DNA of 57,558 nt from Anaerolinea sp. GTDB lineage: Bacteria > Chloroflexota > Anaerolineae > Anaerolineales > Anaerolineaceae. Below the pieces are notes generated by a model that ran no database searches, was not told the origin of the DNA, and saw nothing but the letters and a program-made list of their open reading frames with translations. This document shows positions 44,871 to 52,917 of the stretch, piece after piece; the stretch's first letter is position 1; every line of letters begins with the position of its first letter. A program made the translations under genes and the position numbers. The stretch lies in NCBI GenBank assembly GCA_013824865.1, contig PNON01000009.1:1-57558 (forward strand). Reading direction: 5' to 3'.

Positions 44871-45736
44871 TAATAATTATATTTTCGAAACAACAGCTTC
44901 AACTTGTCATGTGCTTGGTCGGATATGGCATCCGGGTGGGTGATCACTGCATCTTTCAGGGCGGATTCGCATCCACATACACCACTTAATCTGGGATCTT
45001 TCGCGATACTTAACAGGCTTTCCTGGGCAATCTTGGTACTTTGTAATAGGATTCTGACCACCATTTCCACGTTTACAGGTTCCTCGCTGAAATGCCAGAC
45101 ATCGTAATCGGTGACATGCGCGATGGAAACATAGCACATTTCTGCCTCGCGAGCCAGGAAAGCCTCCGGACTGGCGGTCATTCCAATGATGGACATCCCC
45201 CATGACCGGAAAAGGTTGGATTCAGCTCGGGTGGAGAATCTGGGACCTTCAATCGTGATTAGCGTACCATTTGAGTGAACAACAGCTTCTGTGGAATGCA
45301 ATGCGTCTAGAACAATTAAACGCATTTCATCGCAGAAAGGATTGGCGGATCCCACATGAGCCACGCATCCTCCCTCGAAAAAAGTCCGTTTTCGATCACG
45401 GGTGAAGTCGAATAATTGATCGGGGATCACGATGTGTCCGGGAGAGAAATCTTCGCGCAGCGATCCGCACGCACTGATGGATATTACTTTGCGCACCCCC
45501 AGAATTTTTAGCGAGAAGATGTTTGCGCGGTAATTAACCTCAGAGGGATTGTATTGGTGGCCTTCGCCGTGCCGTGCAAGAAAAGCTACGGTTTTCCCCG
45601 CCAATTTTCCAATGGTGATAGGTGCGCTGGCTTTTCCGAAGGGAGTATCAGGATGAGTGGTGATAATATCCGTTAGTCCATGCAAATTATATAACCCGGT
45701 GCCGCCTATAACAGCCAATTCTGGATTTTCTGTCAT
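44870..45736 (-). CDS. mtnP: S-methyl-5'-thioadenosine phosphorylase family protein (MtnP)
   Basis: A 288-residue nucleoside phosphorylase I family enzyme that cleaves methylthioadenosine (or possibly methylthioinosine) with phosphate for methionine salvage. Seen are AVIGGTGLYNL (8-18), LARHGEGHQYNPSEVNYRAN (53-72), the active-site segment IEGPRFSTRAES and the base-site IGMTASPEAFLAREAEMCY. It has a GGAGG site and lies between fhaB and the SEDS-PBP gene, where actinobacteria have pstP. Confidence 0.92.
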   Translation of the reverse strand: MTENPELAVIGGTGLYNLHGLTDIITTHPDTPFGKASAPITIGKLAGKTVAFLARHGEGHQYNPSEVNYRANIFSLKILGVRKVISISACGSLREDFSPGHIVIPDQLFDFTRDRKRTFFEGGCVAHVGSANPFCDEMRLIVLDALHSTEAVVHSNGTLITIEGPRFSTRAESNLFRSWGMSIIGMTASPEAFLAREAEMCYVSIAHVTDYDVWHFSEEPVNVEMVVRILLQSTKIAQESLLSIAKDPRLSGVCGCESALKDAVITHPDAISDQAHDKLKLLFRKYNY

Positions 45737-45749
45737 TTTTCCTCCAAGC

Positions 45750-46169
45750 TTATGAAATGATCACTTCCAAGTGGGTATTGCCGCATGTTATCAAGTCATT
45801 GTTCATAATTACTGCAGGCTGCTCAAGTCTTTCCCTGTTTAGGTAAGTCCCATTTGTTGAGTTTGAATCCTCTAACCACCATTGATTTTGTCGGAAAGAT
45901 AATCGTGCCTGCCGGGCGGAAACGGCCTGGTCTTGAATGTTGATATCGCATTCAACATCGCGGCCAATGGTAGCCAACAATCGGGTAATCATTACTGCTT
46001 TTTCCCCGGCCTCATCCGCGAATTTAAGGGTAACCGGTGGTATATTTTGATGATCATTGTCGTCTGGCTTTCTGTAAAACTCGATCCATAATGTATAAAC
46101 GACCCAGCCGATGAAAGAGTATAGGGCAGCAATCAGTAAGAAACGCACTACAAGCAAAATAATGCTCAT
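45750..46169 (-). CDS. fhaB: FhaB-like membrane-anchored FHA domain protein
   Basis: 139 residues: an N-terminal membrane segment (about 4-28), a short spacer, and a cytoplasmic forkhead-associated domain (about 55-139) with the phosphothreonine-site pattern ATIGRDVECDINIQ, VSARQARLSF and NSTNGTYLN. Its ATG overlaps the fhaA stop by four bases, and mtnP begins 13 bases after its own stop. In actinobacteria FhaB (FipA) links Ser/Thr kinase signalling to FtsZ/RodA-type wall growth; here the same role is inferred from synteny with the SEDS-PBP gene. Confidence 0.88.
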   Translation of the reverse strand: MSIILLVVRFLLIAALYSFIGWVVYTLWIEFYRKPDDNDHQNIPPVTLKFADEAGEKAVMITRLLATIGRDVECDINIQDQAVSARQARLSFRQNQWWLEDSNSTNGTYLNRERLEQPAVIMNNDLITCGNTHLEVIIS

Positions 46170-46966
46170 CCGATAAACTCCAGCGGTGTACCGGGATTGT
46201 CCGATGGGGGATTTGTTTCAGAAAGGTCCTTCATTTCATTTCGTGCTGACAAATCTACCTGACCGTCGTCTCCATAGATTAATAAATACCCTGCCAGGGA
46301 AATCACATCTCCCTGATGTAATTGGTGTTGGGTAATGCGAAGCTCATTTACGTATGTTCCGCCTGTAGACCCGAGGTCAAAAAGCATGCAACCATTCGGT
46401 GTACTGCGGATTTGCGCGTGTTGCCGGGAAACACGCGCATCTTGGATGATCATGTCATTGTCGTCACGGCGTCCCAGATTGAAAATGCTCGTTGTGATGG
46501 AAACCACCCTTTCATTGGGATCGATTAGGTAGGGAGAGTTAACCTCAGCCTCCTGAATGTTTAGGGATGAGGCATCCAGATTTAAGTGCTTTGTTGTTCC
46601 CTCGCAATCTTCATTTGCATATTCAATCCTGATTTCGCCAGGGGTCAGCCGGGGATCTATAATGACATGAAAACCTCCAGGCTGATATCCATCAACGCCC
46701 GCAGTTTGTTTTTTATGTAGGATTAAACCGCTAAGCGCATGAAGATCTGCCTGGTTTTCCTGCCAAACCTGGTAATCAGTATTCGAAACAGCAATGACCA
46801 GGTAGTGAGGCGATTCCAAAGCGTTGACTGTCAATGCTGTCTGAAGGGTCTTGGATATCTGCTCCAATAATCCTTCTGTTTTTAGCGGAGCAGGCAACCA
46901 GAAGAACAACTTTTTTTCAAGCAATATTTTCAGCACTGACTCAATTTGATCAAAAGGATGGTTCAT
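46166..46966 (-). CDS. fhaA: FhaA-like protein (DUF3662-like N-terminus plus FHA domain)
   Basis: 266 residues, no membrane segment. Residues about 1-130 follow the DUF3662 pattern of actinobacterial FhaA (LLEKKLFFWLPAPLKTEGLL, LVIAVSNTDYQVWQ, FHVIIDPRLTPGEIRIEYA). A short linker leads to a C-terminal FHA domain (about 170-250; FNLGRRDDNDMIIQDARVSR, QHAQIRS, STGGTYVNE). FhaA binds phosphorylated MviN/FtsZ-type partners in actinobacteria. No Ser/Thr kinase or phosphatase gene lies in the window. First of the fhaA-fhaB-mtnP-SEDS run; ybaK lies 53 bases upstream. Confidence 0.85.
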   Translation of the reverse strand: MNHPFDQIESVLKILLEKKLFFWLPAPLKTEGLLEQISKTLQTALTVNALESPHYLVIAVSNTDYQVWQENQADLHALSGLILHKKQTAGVDGYQPGGFHVIIDPRLTPGEIRIEYANEDCEGTTKHLNLDASSLNIQEAEVNSPYLIDPNERVVSITTSIFNLGRRDDNDMIIQDARVSRQHAQIRSTPNGCMLFDLGSTGGTYVNELRITQHQLHQGDVISLAGYLLIYGDDGQVDLSARNEMKDLSETNPPSDNPGTPLEFIG

Positions 46967-47019
46967 AGCTAATGGAATATTCTATGTTTCGTATAATACT
47001 GATTATACTCAAGGTATCC

Positions 47020-47535
47020 TCAATCAAGGTCCAATTCCAGGTACTTTGGCATGCTCTCAAGCTTATTTGCATTAGTTATTTGAGATAAGCGGGCATTTGT
47101 CAGGCGCACTAAATCAGCAGTCCCCAGTAGTAAAATTAATCCCCGTTGACCACCTGAGATATGGATCTGTTCCCAGTGCAACGCGGACTCATCTATCAGC
47201 ACAGTAAACCCTTGATTGATCAGCGCCAGGGGTGAGATCCCACCAGCCTGCAACCCTGTCAGCCGTTCTGCCCCAGCTTGGGATGTCAGCAACACCTTTT
47301 TCTCACCAATCACCTTGGCTACTCGCTTTAAGTCCACTTCACGGTCTCCAGGGATTACTGCGATGATGGGCTTTCCGGTCTTTTCCTGCCTCAAGATGAT
47401 GGATTTATAAACCTTCCACGCAGGAACACCGAGCATCTGTGCAGTTTCCTCAGCTCTCAGTTTTTCCACCGGTAAGTCAAAGGATTGATAGGTAATTTTC
47501 TTTGAATCTAGTAGTCTCGTAATATTATTTACCAT
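47020..47535 (-). CDS. ybaK: YbaK/EbsC-family aminoacyl-tRNA deacylase
   Basis: 171 residues of the YbaK/ProX fold, which removes wrongly attached amino acids, for example Cys from tRNA-Pro. VYKSIILRQ (with the conserved Lys), AVIPGDREVDLKRVA and GGISPLAL are family motifs. Three ATG codons in a row occur at 47541, 47538 and 47535; the GAGG spacing favours the last. Its start overlaps the end of the PHP gene, so the two are translationally coupled. Confidence 0.9.
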   Translation of the reverse strand: MVNNITRLLDSKKITYQSFDLPVEKLRAEETAQMLGVPAWKVYKSIILRQEKTGKPIIAVIPGDREVDLKRVAKVIGEKKVLLTSQAGAERLTGLQAGGISPLALINQGFTVLIDESALHWEQIHISGGQRGLILLLGTADLVRLTNARLSQITNANKLESMPKYLELDLD

Positions 47536-48601
47536 CATCATTCCTCGCATAGATGGGATTGCTGTAGATCCAGCCTCTTCTTTTACCAAGATAATGCGTA
47601 TAGACCTCAACTCGATAAACACCGGGCTTATCGGTGATATAAGTGCAGTTGGTACTATTCTTCCATATTTTCACTTGATGTCCGTCTTTCAACAGGGTGC
47701 ATTCAGCCAGCGCTGGCAGGTGGACGTGGAATGTGATTCCCCCCTTGATCCCGCTCGTCTCTCCCATCTGAACCGTACCTTTCATTCCTTGACCGCAGAA
47801 CGAGAACCCCTTCGTTGGGAAAGGCAGTTCATAGCCGATAAACGATCTACCACGGGAGAAAGCCTCATAAAGCTGTATCTTTGCGATCTCCACGTGGTCT
47901 GATAATGGATTTTCTATTTGCAGGTGGTTGTTAATCGCCCGGAAATGATAGGCATAAGGGAAAATTGTCTTTGTAAACCAGAGCGCTTTCTTTTGTAAGG
48001 CATGCGCGTCAGATCCTCCAATCGCAACACAGGGCTTTCCTTTGGCTATTAAATCATCCCAGAGTTTTAATGTTGCTGTTAATGGTTGGTGGGCTAAATA
48101 ATGCGGGAAAAAAGCATAAAAGATGGTATCCAGAATGTTGCGGCTGCGCCCCTTGATTTCGCTGAACCCATTCCATAACTCGATGCCTGTATATCCCTTG
48201 ATCTCCCAGTCAACCCATGAGATATCGGGTTCGCCAAAAGCCCTCATTTCCGGGTCTACCGGATGGGCGAGGAATGTGAGCGCCCCCGTGGATATTGCAT
48301 GCTGAATAAGCTGTGACGGTTCACTGGCAAATCTGGATAGATCAGCAGTTGGGAAGAAGGCAAGGAGATGATTCTTTTGAGGATACCGGAGTTGATCGTG
48401 AACTTCCAGGCCAGCCAGCAGCAAGACTTTTTTTCCATTAGAATGATAAAACCTATCCATCCCTCTGACAAAAACATTATGGTCGGTGAGGATGACTGCA
48501 TCCAACCCAGCTTTAATGGCCGCTTCAGCAATTTCCTGGTAGCTGGCATGTCCATCTGAAAGGTATGTGTGAACATGAGAATTAACGATAACTTCATACA
48601 T
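47525..48601 (-). CDS. PHP-domain metal-dependent hydrolase
   Basis: 358 residues. An N-terminal PHP domain has the metal ligands NSHVHTYLSDGHASY (HxH at residues 9 and 11), ILTDHNVF, GLEVH, LAHPVDP and GGSDAH. It is a phosphoesterase-type fold related to histidinol phosphatase and the YciV/TrpH nucleases; the substrate is unknown. The last about 100 residues (FHVHLPALAECTLLKDG, VYRVEVYTHYLGKRRGWIYS) form a separate beta-rich domain. Its promoter region is shared with divergent secG. Confidence 0.85.
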   Translation of the reverse strand: MYEVIVNSHVHTYLSDGHASYQEIAEAAIKAGLDAVILTDHNVFVRGMDRFYHSNGKKVLLLAGLEVHDQLRYPQKNHLLAFFPTADLSRFASEPSQLIQHAISTGALTFLAHPVDPEMRAFGEPDISWVDWEIKGYTGIELWNGFSEIKGRSRNILDTIFYAFFPHYLAHQPLTATLKLWDDLIAKGKPCVAIGGSDAHALQKKALWFTKTIFPYAYHFRAINNHLQIENPLSDHVEIAKIQLYEAFSRGRSFIGYELPFPTKGFSFCGQGMKGTVQMGETSGIKGGITFHVHLPALAECTLLKDGHQVKIWKNSTNCTYITDKPGVYRVEVYTHYLGKRRGWIYSNPIYARNDDGK

Positions 48602-48620
48602 TAGTTATCTCACTGCATAG

Positions 48621-48650
48621 TTGACGAATACCGCATGTTTTGGGTATAAT
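48621..48650 (+). promoter_or_regulatory. Promoter of secG
   Basis: TTGACG (48621-48626), an 18-base spacer and a perfect TATAAT (48645-48650), 31 bases before the secG GTG. Confidence 0.78.
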
Positions 48651-48681
48651 TCCTTCGTTGTAATACCTCAGGAGGATTCTC

Positions 48682-48906
48682 GTGGAACAGTATTTTAGTA
48701 TAGCACTGATTATTATATCTATCGCTTTGGTTGCGAGCATATTATTACAGAGCAAAGGTGTTGGCTTGGGTGGTTTGACTGGCGGTGATACAGGCGGCGT
48801 TTTTACTGCCCGGCGAGGGATAGAAAAAACTCTTTTTTATGTAACCATTGGTTTGGGAATCCTTTTTATCATATTAACCCTTATCACTGTGGTAATCAGC
48901 AGGTAA
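48682..48906 (+). CDS. secG: Protein translocase subunit SecG
   Basis: 74 residues with a GTG start and GGAGG site. Two membrane helices (about 4-22 and 51-72) flank the conserved glycine-rich loop LLQSKGVGLGGLTGGDTGGV, and FTARRGIEKTLFYVT leads into the second helix. It aids SecYEG protein export. Monocistronic judging from its own promoter and the hairpin after it. Confidence 0.93.
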   Translation: MEQYFSIALIIISIALVASILLQSKGVGLGGLTGGDTGGVFTARRGIEKTLFYVTIGLGILFIILTLITVVISR

Positions 48907-48951
48907 ATAATATATCTCTAATTGAGAGCTCACACAATATAACCTGATGAA

Positions 48952-48983
48952 TGGGCGCCATCACCAATGGTTTAAGGCGCCCA
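48952..48983 (+). terminator. GC-rich hairpin after secG
   Basis: A perfect 8-bp GC-rich stem (48952-48959 with 48976-48983) with a 16-base loop, 45 bases after secG and 11 bases before the peptide-binding gene. No T-run follows, so it could be a terminator or a leader element of the downstream gene. Confidence 0.45.
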
Positions 48984-48994
48984 ACATTAATTAA

Positions 48995-50668
48995 ATGAAA
49001 ATGTTTCGCTGGCAATTCCTCATTATATTGCTGACTGGTATAGTGGTTGGTGTACTACTCATTACACAGCAACCAGATCAGACACCCTATGTTGCCGCAC
49101 CTCAAACTGGCGGTAGTTATAGCGAAGGATTGGTCGGAAGCTTTCAAAGGCTCAATCCGCTGTTTGACCATTACAATCAAACTGACCGTGATGTTAATCG
49201 TCTATTATTCAATGGATTGGTTAAATTTGACTCCTCTGGTTTTCCTCAGCCAGACCTTGCCATGGCATGGGGTTATTCCAAAGATGGATTAACCTATAAC
49301 TTCTCGTTAAAAGAAGACATCAAATGGCACGATGGTCAAGTCTTTACAGTTGATGATGTGATATTCACCATTGAAAAAATGCGTGACCCGGAATCTATTA
49401 CACCAGCTGATCTGAAAGCTTTCTGGCAGGAGATTAAAGTTAACCGATTGGATGACTATAACCTGCAGTTTGTTCTTCCCGAACCCTTCGCCCCTTTCAT
49501 GGATTACCTTACCTTTGGGGTGCTACCTGAGCACATCCTGGGTGGAAAAACCTTTCTGGAAATTCAAGAATCAGGCTTCAATCTACAGCCAGTGGGTACT
49601 GGTCCTTACCAGCTTGATCACCTTATCGTGGAAAATAATAAAATCTCAGGTGTCAGTCTCAAAATGAATACTGCATACTTTGATGGTGCACCATTTATCG
49701 AGGAAGTTTCATTTAAATATTACCCCACCTCGACGGATATGTACAATGCGTACCTGGATGGTGACATCCAGGGGTTGAGTCGCGTGACCGGAGATTTTTT
49801 GATGGATATCTTGCGGGATCCACAGGTGTCTATCTATACCGGACGCCGACCAGAGCTAACCATGGTGCTTTTGAACCATAATGACCCGAACGTGGATTTC
49901 TTGCAGGATGTCAATGTCCGACAGGCACTGATGAAAAGCATCAATCGCTCTGTAATTATTAACCAATATCTTTCAGGGCAGGCTATCGCAGCCGACAGCC
50001 CCATACTTCCAGGCACATGGGCTTATTACAGTAATGCTCCGATTGCTTACGATACGGAATCTGCCATTAACCATCTAAAAGAAGCTGGATACCTTTTTGC
50101 GGGAGAAAACTCATCTGTCCGTTCCAAAGATGGCAAGGTGCTCAGCTTCACAATGGTTTATCCGGACGACGAAATTCATAAGAAAATTGCTGAAGCCATC
50201 CAGGCAGACTGGAATAAAATAGGCGTTGAAGTACTATTGAAACCTTTAACCTATGAGGATTTGATTGATCAGCAATTGGTGAAACGCGATTTCCAGGCTG
50301 CCCTTGTGGATATTACTCTATCTCGATATCCTGATCCAGACCCTTATCCTTTTTGGGATCAAGCTCAGGCGACTGGCGGCCAGAATTACTCCCAATGGGA
50401 TAATCGGGTGGCCAGTGAATATATAGAACAGGCTCGGATTACAAACGATCTTAACGAAAGAATCCGCCTGTATCACAATTTCCAGGTTGTTTTTCGAGAA
50501 GAAATGCCTGCACTCCTTTTATACTACCCGGTTTATACTTATGCCATGAAAGGGGATGTGAACGGAGTTCAGTTGGGTCCCTTATATGACCCAAGTGATC
50601 GGCTCGTCAACCTTAAAGATTGGTTCCTGCTGGTAAAGCGTAATATCCAAGATCAACCCTCTGAATGA
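48995..50668 (+). CDS. Peptide/solute-binding protein of ABC type (SBP family 5), orphan
   Basis: 557 residues. An N-terminal membrane segment (about 5-24) without a lipobox Cys suggests a membrane anchor or uncleaved signal. The rest is an extracellular SBP_bac_5 protein of the OppA/DppA type, with LNPLFDHYNQTDRDVNRLLF, GLTYNFSLKEDIKWHDGQVF, PVGTGPYQLDHL and VRQALMKSINRSVIINQYLS. The ligand is unknown. No permease or ATPase genes adjoin it, so it may serve a transporter elsewhere or have a sensing role. The next gene follows after 9 bases. Confidence 0.85.
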   Translation: MKMFRWQFLIILLTGIVVGVLLITQQPDQTPYVAAPQTGGSYSEGLVGSFQRLNPLFDHYNQTDRDVNRLLFNGLVKFDSSGFPQPDLAMAWGYSKDGLTYNFSLKEDIKWHDGQVFTVDDVIFTIEKMRDPESITPADLKAFWQEIKVNRLDDYNLQFVLPEPFAPFMDYLTFGVLPEHILGGKTFLEIQESGFNLQPVGTGPYQLDHLIVENNKISGVSLKMNTAYFDGAPFIEEVSFKYYPTSTDMYNAYLDGDIQGLSRVTGDFLMDILRDPQVSIYTGRRPELTMVLLNHNDPNVDFLQDVNVRQALMKSINRSVIINQYLSGQAIAADSPILPGTWAYYSNAPIAYDTESAINHLKEAGYLFAGENSSVRSKDGKVLSFTMVYPDDEIHKKIAEAIQADWNKIGVEVLLKPLTYEDLIDQQLVKRDFQAALVDITLSRYPDPDPYPFWDQAQATGGQNYSQWDNRVASEYIEQARITNDLNERIRLYHNFQVVFREEMPALLLYYPVYTYAMKGDVNGVQLGPLYDPSDRLVNLKDWFLLVKRNIQDQPSE

Positions 50669-50677
50669 TATAAAACA

Positions 50678-51232
50678 ATGAAAAAGAGTAAGCCATTTAC
50701 CGGGCTGGGTGATGAAGGCACATCTGGTCTCCTCGGGGAAGGACGCTTCCTAAAATCGCATTTCCGGTTTGAGGTGCTGGGATCCATTGAGGAGTTGTCA
50801 GCCATCCTGGGGTTGGTTAAAAGTGCACTAACAGATGAAGCCCTCAAGTCTGATATCACGAATATTCAAAGTATGCTTTATGGATTGATGGCACAACTAT
50901 CAGTGGTTGATCCTGTCACTTGTGAGGTGCCCATGATTACCGATGAGTCTGTTCATTTTCTTGAAAAAAGGATGGATCTCTTGAGTGCGGGTCTGGAAAG
51001 ACCCGCAGGATTCATCATTCCGGGAGATTCTATGCAATCTGCACTGGTGGATTATGCACGGACTTTCACTCGCCGGGTTGAAAGGCGGATTGTTGAGCTG
51101 GATGAAATGCAAAAGACTGCCAATCCTGCCATCCTGCCTTTCATAAACCGATTATCTTCCTACTTATTTGTGCTCGAGCTATATACTATCAAAACGCTCG
51201 ATAGAAGCTCTCCAACGATGGTAAAAAAATAA
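50678..51232 (+). CDS. PduO-type corrinoid adenosyltransferase-like protein
   Basis: 184 residues with the PduO pattern: FTGLGDEGTSGLLGEGRFLK at the ATP-binding N-terminus, LGSIEELSAILGL, PAGFIIPGDS, and RTFTRRVERRIVELDE with FINRLSSYLFVLELY. It would transfer adenosyl from ATP to cob(I)alamin. Several usually strict positions differ: the common GTxDEL is GSIEEL and NRLSDLLF is NRLSSYLF. So activity is likely but not certain. It probably shares a transcript with the upstream binding protein. Confidence 0.75.
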   Translation: MKKSKPFTGLGDEGTSGLLGEGRFLKSHFRFEVLGSIEELSAILGLVKSALTDEALKSDITNIQSMLYGLMAQLSVVDPVTCEVPMITDESVHFLEKRMDLLSAGLERPAGFIIPGDSMQSALVDYARTFTRRVERRIVELDEMQKTANPAILPFINRLSSYLFVLELYTIKTLDRSSPTMVKK

Positions 51233-51260
51233 GGATGACCCAGAGGGCAGTCCTTATTTT
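51231..51260. terminator. Possible bidirectional terminator between pduO and the DsbA-like gene
   Basis: AAGGA (51231-51235) pairs with TCCTT (51251-51255), and an inner CCC/GGG pairing (51239-51241 with 51245-51247) extends the stem with mismatches. ATTTT follows. It lies between converging genes; the structure is modest. Confidence 0.4.
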
Positions 51261-51266
51261 GAAAAT

Positions 51267-51959
51267 TTATTGATTCACCATCTCAGCTAATGTGGAATAG
51301 AGATCTCCCAGAGAAACATTGACGCCGTTCACGAAGAATGCGGGTGTACCTTCCAGCCTGGCTGCCACACCAGCGGCACGGTCTGCGTTGAGTTGGCCGA
51401 GGAAATTTTGACTATTGTAACAGGATTTAAAATCATCCATATTTAGTCCAACTTTCTCGGCGAATGCATAGAGACGGTTATCTAAAAAATCACCAACCTG
51501 TGCACCAGTGATATTGGCAAAAAGGATGTCATGATACTCCCAGAATTTATTCTGGTCAGCTGCACAATATGCTGCCAGTGCGGCTGCGTCGGATTCAGAT
51601 CCGATCACGGTGAAAGGCTTATAAACAAAATATATTTTTCCGGTGGACACAAAGTCCTCTACTATTGACTGCTCAGAATCATCTGCGAATATTTTGCAAT
51701 ACTTGCATTGGAAGTCGGAGTACTCTTCAAGGACAATAGATGCGTTTGGATCACCCATTGCCATTCCATCCGCGTTTGGACGTGGTCGGGAATCCGGCAC
51801 AATGATCTCTCCCACTGGCCTGGCATTTGCCTTCAAGAAAGGAAGTACCACTGCGGCTGTGACCAGTAAGACAAATACTGCAATTCCCATCACAATCAAT
51901 AACTTGTTCTTACGTTTTTGCGATTCCCGTTTCTTGCGGATTTCTTCTTTTTTGCTCAT
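51267..51959 (-). CDS. DsbA-like membrane-anchored thiol oxidoreductase
   Basis: 230 residues. A Lys/Arg-rich cytoplasmic start (1-19) precedes one membrane helix (about 20-41), and the thioredoxin-fold DsbA domain is outside. The active site is CKYC (C85, C88) in YSDFQCKYCKIF, and the cis-Pro loop is EGTPAFFVNGV. This is the BdbD/DsbA group, which oxidises exported proteins or, in some phyla, acts as isomerase. AGGAG lies before the ATG. No DsbB/VKOR partner lies in the window. Confidence 0.88.
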   Translation of the reverse strand: MSKKEEIRKKRESQKRKNKLLIVMGIAVFVLLVTAAVVLPFLKANARPVGEIIVPDSRPRPNADGMAMGDPNASIVLEEYSDFQCKYCKIFADDSEQSIVEDFVSTGKIYFVYKPFTVIGSESDAAALAAYCAADQNKFWEYHDILFANITGAQVGDFLDNRLYAFAEKVGLNMDDFKSCYNSQNFLGQLNADRAAGVAARLEGTPAFFVNGVNVSLGDLYSTLAEMVNQ

Positions 51960-52033
51960 AGGAGTCTCCTGAACTTGATTCTCCCATACCCAAACAAATA
52001 TATCCAGAACATGATAGACAAATGCTTTTACAT

Positions 52034-52879
52034 CTATCCAATTTTCTTTTCATAAATTGGGTAGCTGCCGTCGGTAAGATTGAAGCCGTGGTGCTTGTAT
52101 AATGCCAGCGCGCCAGGATTATCGCTGGAGGTATTGACAGATGCAACCCTCACACCATTTTTAGTCAGGAATAAAGATAGGTGGTCTAATAATTCCTTGG
52201 CAACGTTCTGCTTTTGAAATGTGGGTAAAACAGCAATTCTGGAGATATGAGTAGAATTATTAGTTTGACTGCTTAGCATATAGCCAATGATTTCTCCGGT
52301 CATATCCGTGACCACTGACGCATATTCCGATACTTTCAAAGCGGCTGATAAATCCTCTTTGGTAAGCTGCCACATAGGTGGAAAAGCAGCGTGGTCAATA
52401 TCAGCTACTTTTATTAGATCAGCAGGAGTTAATGCCCGAATACGGGGGAAAAGTTGATCATTGATTAAATGAGATGGATCAATATCCTTCTGTAGGGTGA
52501 TGATTTGACGGGTGGTGATAAAACCGCTCTGTTTCAGCAACTCGCTGTACCATGTGGATAATGAGATGCTGTAAATCGTTCCTATCCCGGGTGCCTGGCA
52601 CCTACATTCAAGTTCATTCAATAATGGACGCCAAGTGGAAAATGCTGAGAGTTCTGTATTTGCGTGGAAGGCTCTGATCCAGCAAAAATCAGCCTCCAGG
52701 ATTGGGCAGACCAGTGTTGAAACGAGTTCAGCATTATCCCGGCAAGTTAAAAATACATCCGTTCCCAACCACGAGATAATGCTCTGCCAATCAAGGTGTT
52801 TGTTGTTAAACCTGGTTTGTTCCAAGAAATCAGAGAGGGTCTGCCTCTCCGTTTCCTTTGCTGAATTGATGATTAGCAT
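52034..52879 (-). CDS. GNAT-family N-acetyltransferase with a long N-terminal region
   Basis: 281 residues. The C-terminal about 135 residues form a GNAT domain with the acetyl-CoA motif RIAVLPTFQKQNVAKELLDH (the usual R/QxxG/A reads QKQNVA) and SSDNPGALALYKHHGFNLTD. The N-terminal about 140 residues look like a second, degenerate GNAT copy, as in tandem acetyltransferases, but no acetyl-CoA motif is visible there. The substrate is unknown. Lies 154 bases... of its own minus-strand neighbours: after the cpaF run, with a weak ribosome site. Confidence 0.75.
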   Translation of the reverse strand: MLIINSAKETERQTLSDFLEQTRFNNKHLDWQSIISWLGTDVFLTCRDNAELVSTLVCPILEADFCWIRAFHANTELSAFSTWRPLLNELECRCQAPGIGTIYSISLSTWYSELLKQSGFITTRQIITLQKDIDPSHLINDQLFPRIRALTPADLIKVADIDHAAFPPMWQLTKEDLSAALKVSEYASVVTDMTGEIIGYMLSSQTNNSTHISRIAVLPTFQKQNVAKELLDHLSLFLTKNGVRVASVNTSSDNPGALALYKHHGFNLTDGSYPIYEKKIG

Positions 52880-52917
52880 ATCTAGTTCTTAAATGGTGTC
52901 TGACGTGAATTGCAAGA

